A stretch of DNA of 7,418 nucleotides from Methylovulum sp. (GTDB lineage Bacteria > Pseudomonadota > Gammaproteobacteria > Methylococcales > Methylomonadaceae), in the NCBI GenBank assembly GCA_028713595.1, contig JAQTNZ010000116.1:1-7418 (forward strand). Direction: 5' to 3'. Numbering within the stretch: the stretch's first letter is position 1; every line of letters begins with the position of its first letter. The notes beneath the pieces were generated by a model, which did not search any database, was not told where the DNA came from, and worked only from the letters and a program-made list of their open reading frames with translations. Below, one piece after another: positions 1 through 7,418 of the stretch. The translations under genes were made by a program, and so were the position numbers.

Positions 1-36
1 CCGTATAACACCCAGCTCAGCCATGATTTGTTCTAG
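1..36 (+). CDS. ndvB: 3' tip of the upstream part of a split cyclic beta-1,2-glucan synthase (partial, begins before the window)
   Basis: Frame 1 is open from the left edge and reads PYNTQLSHDLF, then TAG at 34-36. Read through the stop, the same frame continues SVFARCALVSDIEFFEEFPS without any shift. The 'LSHDLxE..xARxALVSD' stretch is, from memory, a conserved part of the GT84 transferase domain in NdvB/ChvB/Cgs proteins, where a glutamate normally stands at the position of the TAG. This piece is therefore most likely the end of a truncated N-terminal fragment. That fragment would carry the N-terminal membrane segments and the D, DxD and third D of the transferase, all of which lie outside the window. 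Only 11 codons are visible, so identity rests on continuity with the downstream frame. An alternative is that the TAG is a sequencing error and no separate gene ends here. Confidence 0.6.
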   Translation, partial: PYNTQLSHDLF

Positions 37-57
37 AGCGTTTTCGCCCGTTGCGCC

Positions 58-3000
58 TTGGTCAGTGATATTGAGTTTTTTGAAGAATTCCCCTCGCATA
101 CCGAGGTTGCGGCCTCACGGGAGCATCGCTGGGCGCGGGGCGATTGGCAGTTGTTGCCGTGGATTTTTGGTCGGGGCGGCAAAGGGATGCCGATGATCGG
201 GCGCTGGAAAATGCTCGACAATTTGCGCCGCTCGCTGTCCGCGCCGGGGACGTTTTGCGCCTTGGTCGCCATCTGGGCCATCCCGAACGCCCCGCTGGCG
301 GCGTTGCTGGGCTTTATGCTGACCGCGTTGGCGTTTCCGGCAGTGTTGGCTATCGCCAGCGAATTCAGCTTACCCCGGCGCGGCATTACGCTGCTGACCC
401 ATCTTCGTACGGCGGTGGAAAATATCCTTTGGGCTATCGTCAACAGCGTTGTGGCCTTGACCTTACTGGCCCAACACGCTTGGCGGATGCTGGACGCGAT
501 AGGCTGCACCCTGATCCGGCTGTTCATCACCCGCCGCCAATTGCTGAAATGGGTCACTGCCTTACAGGCAAAAAACGCTTCGGGACACGCGCTTAAAAAA
601 CTTATCCGCCCGCTAATAGGCTCGTCCATCGTTGCCGTTGTCGCGGCGACCGTGGTGCTGGCGTTTAATCCTGCCGGCATTACCATTGCCGCGCCTTTTT
701 TACTGTTATGGTGGCTGGCGCCTATTGCCGCCCACGTTTTGAGCTTACCACCACATCTGGATAGCACCGAAACCCTATTGGCCGCCGACAGTGCCCAACT
801 GCGGCTGATAGGCCGCCGGATTTGGCGGTTTTTCACGACGTTTGTCACCGCCGAGGAAAACCACCTGCCTCCTGATAATTTTCAGGAAGACCCTGAGCCC
901 GTTATCGCACACCGTAGCTCACCCACTAATTTTGGCCTGTATTTGTTGTCGGTGGTTGCCGCCCGTGATTTTGGTTGGCTAGGGCTGACCGACACCGTCC
1001 AGCGCCTGGAAGCAACGTTAACGACGTTGAGCGCCCTACCTCGTTTGCACGGGCATTTTTACAATTGGTACGACACCCAAACCTTACAGGTGCTTGAACC
1101 TAGTTACCTATCAACCGTAGACAGCGGTAATCTGGCGGGGCATTTATTGGCCTTATCGGAAACTTGCCAGGAGTTCTTGGCCCGCCCCCCGTTGGTGCTG
1201 GAAAATGCCTTGCTGGGATTGGCGGACACACAACAGTTATTACGGGCGGCACTCGCCCAGATGACCGATGATAAACGGACTTTGACCGTGACCTTGAAGG
1301 AATTGCAACAAAAAAGCCTGGTCATCGGCAACTTGTTAGCCAGCCGCCCCACCGATACGGAGGGTTGGGGTTCTGTGTGGCGGCAGTTGACGCTAAATAC
1401 CGAAATCTTGCACGACTTGGCTAGGGCTTACGCGGCTGAACGCGGTGATATGGCGGATAATGAGGTGTTGGCTTGGGCCAAGTTGTTACGCAATGACACC
1501 CGTTCCCATGTCTTGGATCTGCACACCTTGCTGCCGTGGCTGCCTAGCTCCGGACGTTTTATCGGCAGTACGGTGACGCAAACGCCTTATTTGACCTTGG
1601 AAACACCGCTTAACGGTTTAGCGGCCTTGTATAGCCAAGTATTGGCCGAGCTAAACGCCCTAGAGCCAAAATCGGCGGATGCCAATGCTTTGGCAGTGCT
1701 GTTAGGGCAAGCCAGAGACCATGCCGAGAGCCTTACCCGGCGTTTGGCTGCCCTCGTCATACAATTGGATAAGCTTTTTTATGACATGGATTTTAGCTTT
1801 CTGTATGACCCCGAATGCCAGCTTTTTTCAATCGGCTACCGTGTCACCGAAGACACCTTAGACCCCAGTTATTACGATTTGTTGGCCTCCGAAGCCCGGT
1901 TAGCCAGTTTTATCGCCATTGCCAAGCGCGATGTGCCGGGTACGCACTGGTTCCATTTAGGGCGTAGGGTGACCCGCGCCGCCAAAGGCACGGTATTATT
2001 GTCGTGGTCTGGGTCGATGTTTGAATATCTGATGCCGTCTTTGGTCACATTTACGCCACGCTATAGCCTGCTCGACCAAACTTGCCGTTTAGTGGTCATG
2101 CGCCAGATTGAATACGGCAAGGAATGTAATGTGCCATGGGGGGTTTCCGAATCGGCATTTAATAGCCGTGACCTGCAATTCACCTATCAATATTGCGCGT
2201 TTGGTGTGCCTGATTTGGGCATGAAACGTGGGTTGGATGAAGATGTGGTCATTTCCCCTTACGCCACCGCGTTGGCCGCCATGTATCTGCCCCATGCCGC
2301 CGTGGAAAATTTCACCCGTTTGGAAAATGAAGGGGCGTTGGGGCGTTACGGTTTCTATGAAGCGTTGGATTTTACGCCCAGCCGTCTTGCGGAAGGGCAA
2401 AAATTTGCCTTGGTGCGCTGTTATATGGCACACCATCAAGGCATGTCACTGGTGGCGTTTGCCAATGCCGTCCATGACGGGCTGATGCGTCACCGTTTCC
2501 ACCGGGCGCCATTGATCCAAGCCGCCGACCTGTTATTGCAAGAGCGTATCCCACGCGGTGCCGATACGAACAGCTTACCGGTCTTACAAGCCCTAGCCGC
2601 CGTCAAGGATTCGGTCCAACCACCGGTGCGGCGGATACCGTCACCCACATCCAACGTGCCTTCCGCGCATTTGCTGTCGAATGGCCGTTATGCGGTGATG
2701 GTCACCGCCGCCGGTTCCGGTTACAGCGCGTGGCGGAATCTGGCGGTGACGCGCTGGCGTGAAGATGTCACCCGCGACAATTGGGGCAGTTATATTTATC
2801 TGCGTGATGTCGGCAGCGGCCAAGTGTGGTCGGCAGGCTACCAACCCACTGTCGCGTTGCCCGATACTTATGAGGTGTTGTTTGCCGAAGACCGGGTACG
2901 GCTTATCCGCACCGATGGCGATATTGTCAGCACTTTAGAGATTGTCATATCGCCTGAAGACGATGCCGAAATCCGCCGCTTGAGCGTCACCAATAAAGGC

Positions 3001-6000
3001 CCGCGCACCCGCGAAATTGAAATCACCTCTTATGCTGAGATTGTCCTGGCCGCCATGCCGACGGATATTGCCCATCCGGCGTTTGCCAATTTGTTCATCC
3101 ATACCGAACATTTGCCGCAAACGCACGGATTGCTTGCCCACCGCCGTCCCCGCACCGGCAGCGGGCCAGTGTTATGGGCGGTGCATGTATTGGCGGGCCG
3201 GCAAAACGGCCCAGGCTTTCAATATGAAACTGACCGCGCCCGCTTTATTGGCCGTGGACAAACCTTGCGTGAGCCTATTGCGGTGATGGATGGCAGGCCC
3301 CTCAGCAATACGGTCGGGTCGGTGCTAGACCCGATTTTTAGTTTGCGTACCCGTTTGCGTATCGCCCCTGGCACGACCGAACATGCCACGTTCACCACCT
3401 TGATCGCCGCCACGCGCCTAGCGGCGGAGAATTTGGCGGACAAGTACCACAATGTGGCGACATTTGAGCGGGTCTCATCTTTAGCCTGGACACATGCGCA
3501 CATCCAACTGCATCATTTACGCACCAAACCCGATGAAGCGCAATTATTCCAGGATTTGGCGAACCGTCTGTTGTTTGCCGACCCGTCTTTGCGCTCCAGC
3601 AGCAAGCTGATGCAAATGAACACCTTGAATGTCACGGGCTTATGGCGTTACGGCATTTCCGGCGACCGCCCGATTATCCTCTTGCGCGTCACCGAATACG
3701 AAGACCGAGGTATTGTTGAACAACTGCTCCGCGCCCATGAATATTGGCGCATGAAAGGCTTGGCGGTCGATTTGGTCGTTATGAACGAAAAAGAATCGTC
3801 CTATGTTGAAGATTTGCAAGCCTTATTGGAAAGTATGGTACGCGAAAGCCTGGCCCTGTCAACGCATCAGGAACCGGAAAACCAAGGCGCTATTTTTGTC
3901 ATGCGCGGCGACCAGTTGCCGCCAGAAGAACGGGGGCTTTTATTGACTGCCGCACGCGTGGTGCTGGTCAGTAGCCGTGGTACCTTGGCGGAACAATTAT
4001 TAAGGCGACCCCGCCCCAACTCTGCCTTTGCCACCCCTAAAGCCCTGCTGGGCAAACACGGCCTAGCCCCCGCCTTAGCCTTGCCACCCTTGGAGTTTTT
4101 CAACGGTTTGGGTGGCTTTGCCGAAAATGGGCGCGAATATGTCATTGTCTTGGATAACGGTCAGTGGACACCTGCCCCGTGGATTAACGTCATCGCCAAT
4201 GCCGAGTTTGGTTTTACCGTGTCGGAACTGGGCAGTGGCTGCACATGGTCGGGCAATAGCCGCGAAAACCAATTGACCCCGTGGTCTAACGACCCGGTCA
4301 GCGACCCGCCCGGCGAAGCGTTTTATATCCGTGATGAGGAAACTGGCGAATTATGGAGTCCGACCGCCTTGCCGATCCGGGTGGACAACGCCAGTTATGT
4401 GATCCGTCATGGGCAAGGCTATAGCCGCTTTGAACATGCCTCGCAGGGCATCCATAGCGAGTTGCTGCAACTGGTCAGCCCTGATGATCCGGTCAAAATC
4501 TCCGTTTTAACGCTGACCAATGTCTCTGGCCGCCCCCGTAAACTGTCGGTCACTGCCTATGTCGAATGGGTGTTGGGCGCATCGCGCAGCATCACCGCAC
4601 CGCACATCATCACCGAACTGGATGCGGCCACAGGCGCAGTGTTCGCCTATAATTCCTGGGATGCCGAATGGGGCGAACGTATCGCCTTTGCCGATCTGGG
4701 AGGCGCGGCGAATTGGACGGCCAACCGCGCCGAGTTTATTGGCCGCAATGGCAGTTTGGACAGCCCCGCTGGCTTGCTTGGTACAAAGCCGCTCAAAAAT
4801 CGCGTGGGGGCAGGACTAGACCCCTGCGCCGCGTTGCAAACCTTGATTGAACTCGCACCTAATGGGCGAACAGACGTTATATTCCTATTAGGCCAAGGCA
4901 AAGACCGGGGCCAAGCCAGTGATTTAGTACGGCGTTACCATGCCACACCCATTGCCGACACGTTGGCGCAAGTAGATCAAACGTGGGAAAAAGTGCTGGG
5001 TAAAGTACAAGTGAAAACTCCAGACCGGGAGTTGGACATTCTTTTGAACCGTTGGTTGTTGTATCAAACCTTGAGCTGCCGGATATGGGCGCGGGCTGGC
5101 TTCTATCAGGTCGGGGGGGCTTATGGTTTCCGCGACCAACTACAGGACAGCATGGCCTTGGCCGTAACACGGCCTGATCTGACCCGCGCCCATTTGCTAC
5201 GCGCGGCGGCAAGGCAATTTGCCGAAGGCGATGTCCAGCATTGGTGGCATCCTCCCACAGGCCGGGGAGTACGCACCCACTTTTCCGATGACCGGGTATG
5301 GTTGCCTTATGTGGTCGCGCACTATCTTAAAGTAAGCGGTGATAGTGCCGTGCTGGATGAGGCGCTACCGTTCCTGGAAGGGGATGTGCTGAAACCGGAA
5401 CAAGAAGATGCCTATTTCCAACCCGCACTGTCTACGCAACAGGCCAGCTTATTTGAACATTGCGCCCGCGCCCTGGACATAAGCTTGGCGACAGGGGTAC
5501 ATGGCCTACCGTTAATGGGCTGCGGCGATTGGAATGACGGCATGAACCGTGTGGGTGAGCAAGGCAAGGGGGAAAGCGTTTGGCTGGCCTGGTTTTTAAT
5601 GGCCACCCTCAACGAATTCGCCACGGTGGCGCAGGCGCGGGGCGACACCGAACGCACCCACCGTTGGCTGGCACATGCCGGGCAATTAAAAATTGCCGTA
5701 GAGGCCGAAGCGTGGGATGGCGCATGGTATCGGCGGGCCTATTTTGATGATGGCACGCCGTTAGGTTCCGCCGCTAATGCCGAATGCCGGATTGATTCGA
5801 TTGCGCAAAGTTGGGCGGTGCTGTCCGGCGTTGCCGATGACGGACGCGCCCGCCGGGCGATGAACTCGGTCCAGGAATATCTGGTGCGTGATGGCGAAGA
5901 ATTGCTGTTGTTGTTCACCCCGCCCTTCGACAAAACCGAACACGACCCCGGTTATATCAAAAGCTATCCGCCGGGGATACGCGAGAACGGCGGCCAATAC

Positions 6001-6489
6001 ACCCATGCGGCGGTTTGGTCGGTCATTGTCTACGCCATGCTCGGTGACGGCGACCAAGCGGCCGAATTGTTGCGGATGCTCAATCCGATCAGACGCACCG
6101 CCACCCGCACCGGTGTTTATGCCTATAAGGTCGAGCCATTCGTGCTGGCGGCGGATATTTATGCCGAACCGCCACATAGCCGCCGGGGCGGTTGGACGTG
6201 GTATACCGGGGCGGCAGGTTGGTATTACCGGGCGGGCTTGGAAAGTATCTTAGGCCTACATGTCCGTGCCGGCACATTGGTATTTAACCCTTGCATCCCT
6301 AAAGCTTGGCGCAATTATAGCCTGGTGTACCAGCATGAAACCAGCCGTTACGAGATCACTGTGGACAACCCCAATGGGGTTATGCGTGGCGTGGCACTGC
6401 TTGAAATGGATGGCAAACGCCAAGCGGAAGGCGGCATTACTTTACAGGATGATGGGCAGGTACATCAGGTCCGGGTGGTGATGGGTTAG
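58..6489 (+). CDS. ndvB: Cyclic beta-1,2-glucan synthase, large C-terminal part (GT84 end, GH189-type cyclization domain, GH94 phosphorylase domain)
   Basis: A 2143-residue inner-membrane enzyme making cyclic beta-1,2-glucan. Residue numbers count from TTG 58. Residues 1-40 close the GT84 transferase domain and include the RxxRW motif (REHRW, 21-25). Likely membrane segments lie near 63-101, 122-139 and 188-228. Residues about 245-830 match the glycoamylase-like/GH189 ring-closing domain: HGHFYNWYDT 331-340, STVDSGNLAGH 352-362, WSGSMFEYLMP 650-660, WGVSESAFN 694-702, MAHHQGMS 790-797. A degenerate GH94-like unit spans about 870-1340. A complete GH94 unit spans 1357-2143: GFRDQLQD 1690-1697, HWWHPPTGRG 1728-1737, GDWND 1823-1827 (D1827 probable general acid), GGQYTHA 1978-1984, WYTG 2048-2051. 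Family proteins are about 2800 residues; the missing N-terminus should lie upstream. TTG 58 has no convincing ribosome site. ATG 193, preceded by AAAGGG, is a possible restart. Identity is very secure; the true start is not. Confidence 0.93.
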   Translation: MVSDIEFFEEFPSHTEVAASREHRWARGDWQLLPWIFGRGGKGMPMIGRWKMLDNLRRSLSAPGTFCALVAIWAIPNAPLAALLGFMLTALAFPAVLAIASEFSLPRRGITLLTHLRTAVENILWAIVNSVVALTLLAQHAWRMLDAIGCTLIRLFITRRQLLKWVTALQAKNASGHALKKLIRPLIGSSIVAVVAATVVLAFNPAGITIAAPFLLLWWLAPIAAHVLSLPPHLDSTETLLAADSAQLRLIGRRIWRFFTTFVTAEENHLPPDNFQEDPEPVIAHRSSPTNFGLYLLSVVAARDFGWLGLTDTVQRLEATLTTLSALPRLHGHFYNWYDTQTLQVLEPSYLSTVDSGNLAGHLLALSETCQEFLARPPLVLENALLGLADTQQLLRAALAQMTDDKRTLTVTLKELQQKSLVIGNLLASRPTDTEGWGSVWRQLTLNTEILHDLARAYAAERGDMADNEVLAWAKLLRNDTRSHVLDLHTLLPWLPSSGRFIGSTVTQTPYLTLETPLNGLAALYSQVLAELNALEPKSADANALAVLLGQARDHAESLTRRLAALVIQLDKLFYDMDFSFLYDPECQLFSIGYRVTEDTLDPSYYDLLASEARLASFIAIAKRDVPGTHWFHLGRRVTRAAKGTVLLSWSGSMFEYLMPSLVTFTPRYSLLDQTCRLVVMRQIEYGKECNVPWGVSESAFNSRDLQFTYQYCAFGVPDLGMKRGLDEDVVISPYATALAAMYLPHAAVENFTRLENEGALGRYGFYEALDFTPSRLAEGQKFALVRCYMAHHQGMSLVAFANAVHDGLMRHRFHRAPLIQAADLLLQERIPRGADTNSLPVLQALAAVKDSVQPPVRRIPSPTSNVPSAHLLSNGRYAVMVTAAGSGYSAWRNLAVTRWREDVTRDNWGSYIYLRDVGSGQVWSAGYQPTVALPDTYEVLFAEDRVRLIRTDGDIVSTLEIVISPEDDAEIRRLSVTNKGPRTREIEITSYAEIVLAAMPTDIAHPAFANLFIHTEHLPQTHGLLAHRRPRTGSGPVLWAVHVLAGRQNGPGFQYETDRARFIGRGQTLREPIAVMDGRPLSNTVGSVLDPIFSLRTRLRIAPGTTEHATFTTLIAATRLAAENLADKYHNVATFERVSSLAWTHAHIQLHHLRTKPDEAQLFQDLANRLLFADPSLRSSSKLMQMNTLNVTGLWRYGISGDRPIILLRVTEYEDRGIVEQLLRAHEYWRMKGLAVDLVVMNEKESSYVEDLQALLESMVRESLALSTHQEPENQGAIFVMRGDQLPPEERGLLLTAARVVLVSSRGTLAEQLLRRPRPNSAFATPKALLGKHGLAPALALPPLEFFNGLGGFAENGREYVIVLDNGQWTPAPWINVIANAEFGFTVSELGSGCTWSGNSRENQLTPWSNDPVSDPPGEAFYIRDEETGELWSPTALPIRVDNASYVIRHGQGYSRFEHASQGIHSELLQLVSPDDPVKISVLTLTNVSGRPRKLSVTAYVEWVLGASRSITAPHIITELDAATGAVFAYNSWDAEWGERIAFADLGGAANWTANRAEFIGRNGSLDSPAGLLGTKPLKNRVGAGLDPCAALQTLIELAPNGRTDVIFLLGQGKDRGQASDLVRRYHATPIADTLAQVDQTWEKVLGKVQVKTPDRELDILLNRWLLYQTLSCRIWARAGFYQVGGAYGFRDQLQDSMALAVTRPDLTRAHLLRAAARQFAEGDVQHWWHPPTGRGVRTHFSDDRVWLPYVVAHYLKVSGDSAVLDEALPFLEGDVLKPEQEDAYFQPALSTQQASLFEHCARALDISLATGVHGLPLMGCGDWNDGMNRVGEQGKGESVWLAWFLMATLNEFATVAQARGDTERTHRWLAHAGQLKIAVEAEAWDGAWYRRAYFDDGTPLGSAANAECRIDSIAQSWAVLSGVADDGRARRAMNSVQEYLVRDGEELLLLFTPPFDKTEHDPGYIKSYPPGIRENGGQYTHAAVWSVIVYAMLGDGDQAAELLRMLNPIRRTATRTGVYAYKVEPFVLAADIYAEPPHSRRGGWTWYTGAAGWYYRAGLESILGLHVRAGTLVFNPCIPKAWRNYSLVYQHETSRYEITVDNPNGVMRGVALLEMDGKRQAEGGITLQDDGQVHQVRVVMG

Positions 6490-6585
6490 CAATGCCTATA
6501 AAATCACCTAAAAGGGCAAATGCCGGAAATAGGGGCACTACGTTTTTCATACCTTTCAGACGACATCAACTATCAACCAAGTAAC

Positions 6586-6589
6586 GGAG
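6586..6589 (+). promoter_or_regulatory. Ribosome binding site of the flavodoxin-fold oxidoreductase
   Basis: GGAG within AACGGAGA lies six bases before ATG 6596, a standard Shine-Dalgarno sequence and spacing. It supports ATG 6596 as the start and shows that this gene can be translated independently of ndvB, whose stop is 106 bases upstream. Confidence 0.75.
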
Positions 6590-6595
6590 AACCTT

Positions 6596-7186
6596 ATGGA
6601 GCCCAAACGCATCGCCCTTATCCAAGGGCATCCAGACCCCGCAGGCAACCGCTTTTGTCACGCCTTGGCAGCGGCGCACATCAAAGGCGCCGAAGCTGCC
6701 GGGCATAACATCCAGCTTATCGACATCGCTAATACCCAATTTCCCCTACTGCGTAGCCAGGCCGATTTTGAAGAGGGCGAAGCCCCTGAAAGCCTAAAGC
6801 CAGCCCAGCAAACCATCCAATCAGCAGGGCATCTGGTGATTATTTACCCTTTATGGCTAGGTTCCATGCCGGCCTATTTAAAAGCTTTTATTGAACAAGT
6901 GTTCCGGCCCGGCTTTGCTGCCAGCAAAGCCGCCGATGGCAAGTTTTGGCAAAAATTGCTCACCGGAAAAACCGCGCATATTGTCGTGACGATGGGTATG
7001 CCGGCCTTTATCTATCGCTGGTATTTTCTTGCCCATAGCTTAAAAAGCCTGGAACGGAATATCCTGCAATTTTGTGGTATCAAACCCACCCAAGAAACTT
7101 TGATTGGCATGGTTGACACGCTTGATGACAGCAAAAGGCAGCGGTGGCTGGCTAAAATGGAATTGATGGGGCATAACGGGACATAG
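6596..7186 (+). CDS. Flavodoxin-fold NAD(P)H-dependent oxidoreductase (quinone reductase / MdaB-KefF-like)
   Basis: A 196-residue cytosolic protein, the usual length for the flavodoxin-like NAD(P)H dehydrogenase (quinone) family. Members bind FMN or FAD and pass two electrons from NAD(P)H to quinones or similar acceptors. A first beta strand, RIALIQGHPDP (residues 5-15), runs into the phosphate-binding loop, with the typical 'GHP...N.F..AL' pattern. The most diagnostic stretch is IIYPLWLGSMP (82-92) followed by AYLKAFIEQVFRPGFA (93-108), matching the family's 'PLWW.GMPA.LK.W.D.VF..GFA' signature around the flavin. A third strand, TAHIVVTMGMP, is at 126-136. The C-terminal segment IYRWYFLAHSLKSLERNIL (139-157) resembles a subgroup I recall among proteobacterial oxidoreductases. 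There is no signal peptide or membrane segment. It lies 106 bases after ndvB on the same strand, so cotranscription is possible, but no functional link is apparent. The exact acceptor cannot be told from sequence. Confidence 0.88.
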   Translation: MEPKRIALIQGHPDPAGNRFCHALAAAHIKGAEAAGHNIQLIDIANTQFPLLRSQADFEEGEAPESLKPAQQTIQSAGHLVIIYPLWLGSMPAYLKAFIEQVFRPGFAASKAADGKFWQKLLTGKTAHIVVTMGMPAFIYRWYFLAHSLKSLERNILQFCGIKPTQETLIGMVDTLDDSKRQRWLAKMELMGHNGT

Positions 7187-7304
7187 CAAAATGGTGGCAA
7201 AAAAGCCGCGCATTTTTTCTGGCATCCTGTACCACAAAAAATACCGTTACCGCAGTTTGGGAATGGGTAGGGAATAATTCAGGCGAACGCTAAAGGGTAC
7301 GGTC

Positions 7305-7356
7305 TTGGAGCGCGGGCATCTTGCCCGCAAGGGCGGGCAAGATGCCCGCGCTCCAA
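7305..7356. repeat. Perfect 24-bp inverted repeat with 4-base loop (REP/MITE-like palindrome)
   Basis: Arms 7305-7328 and 7333-7356 are exact reverse complements, with the loop AAGG at 7329-7332; pairing stops sharply outside the arms (C7304 against A7357). Each arm is itself a small palindrome: GCGGGCA-TCT-TGCCCGC in the left arm and GCGGGCA-AGA-TGCCCGC in the right. The element can therefore fold as one long hairpin or as two 7-bp hairpins side by side. It starts 118 bases after the oxidoreductase stop. No T-tract follows on either strand, so it is not a classical intrinsic terminator, although such a stem could slow polymerase or protect 3' ends. I recall 'GCGGGCATCTTGCCCGC'-like palindromes dispersed in several bacterial genomes, which makes an intergenic mobile-type repeat the best reading. 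Copy number cannot be judged here, since only one copy lies in the window. Confidence 0.85.
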
Positions 7357-7418
7357 AGAGGAAACCGCCCCACGATAACGGTTATGCCGAGATTATTTTA
7401 TGCAGGTTCCTTGGATAA

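Noticed and set aside
34..36. TAG read as pyrrolysine or another programmed recoding event
   Set aside because: Nothing in the window (no pyl genes, no downstream stem structure that I can identify) supports recoding, and a simple nonsense change or sequencing error explains the data.
33..848. A 271-codon open frame on the minus strand opposite the start of ndvB
   Set aside because: It lies entirely antisense to well-conserved ndvB coding sequence, its translation has no recognisable domain or hydrophobic pattern of its own, and long antisense frames are expected in GC-rich genes.
5113..5119. Run of seven G, a possible frameshift or slippage site
   Set aside because: The frame is intact across it and encodes the conserved VGGAYGFRDQ segment of GH94, so there is no sign of a shift.
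6490..6580. TATAAA near 6496 and TTTTTCAT near 6543 as promoter elements for the oxidoreductase
   Set aside because: Neither has a well-matched partner hexamer at about 17 bases spacing; indistinguishable from chance in AT-richer spacer.
7196..7218. A6 and T6 runs around GCCGCGCA just after the oxidoreductase stop, a possible intrinsic terminator
   Set aside because: Only six A:U pairs around an 8-base loop, with no GC-rich stem directly before the T-run; too weak to call.
7375..7385. ATAACGGTTAT, a small palindrome in the tail region
   Set aside because: Five-base arms around a single base are expected by chance, and no gene start nearby suggests an operator.
7398..7418. Seven open minus-strand codons ending in TAA (LSKEPA then stop), possibly the tail of a convergent gene
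   Set aside because: Far too short to support a gene; the sequence beyond the right edge would decide it.

Overview
The window is almost entirely one very long plus-strand gene for a cyclic beta-1,2-glucan synthase (NdvB/ChvB/Cgs type). It is followed by a small flavodoxin-fold NAD(P)H oxidoreductase gene and a short non-coding tail carrying a perfect hairpin repeat. Base composition is moderately GC-rich. Protein style and the GC-rich 'gcgggcatcttgcccgc' palindrome suggest a proteobacterium, possibly a gammaproteobacterium of the methanotroph type (Methylococcales). That assignment rests on recollection of similar sequences and is weak.

Layout. Positions 1-36 are the 3' tip of an open frame that ends in TAG. 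The same frame continues directly after the stop, and the family-typical sequence runs through it on both sides. The upstream piece and the long downstream frame (58-6489) therefore look like one ndvB-type gene split by a single nonsense codon near the end of its GT84 glycosyltransferase domain. The downstream part holds, in order, the RxxRW end of the GT84 domain, several membrane segments, the GH189-type (glycoamylase-like) cyclization domain, a degenerate GH94-like unit and a complete GH94 phosphorylase unit. Positions 6490-6595 are a 106-base spacer with a good ribosome binding site at its end. Positions 6596-7186 encode the oxidoreductase. Positions 7187-7418 hold no recognisable gene but contain a 24-bp perfect inverted repeat at 7305-7356.

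How the parts work together. In the known family, the GT84 domain builds a linear beta-1,2-glucan on the protein, the GH94 domain trims it by phosphorolysis to set its length, and the middle domain closes the ring. The product is a periplasmic or exported cyclic glucan linked to osmotic adaptation and host interaction. Here the cyclization and phosphorylase parts look intact, while the TAG would separate most of the transferase active site from the rest. The oxidoreductase has no evident biochemical link to glucan synthesis. It may share a transcript with ndvB, but it has its own ribosome binding site. I see no new multi-gene system. The most notable points are the in-frame amber codon and the nested palindrome.
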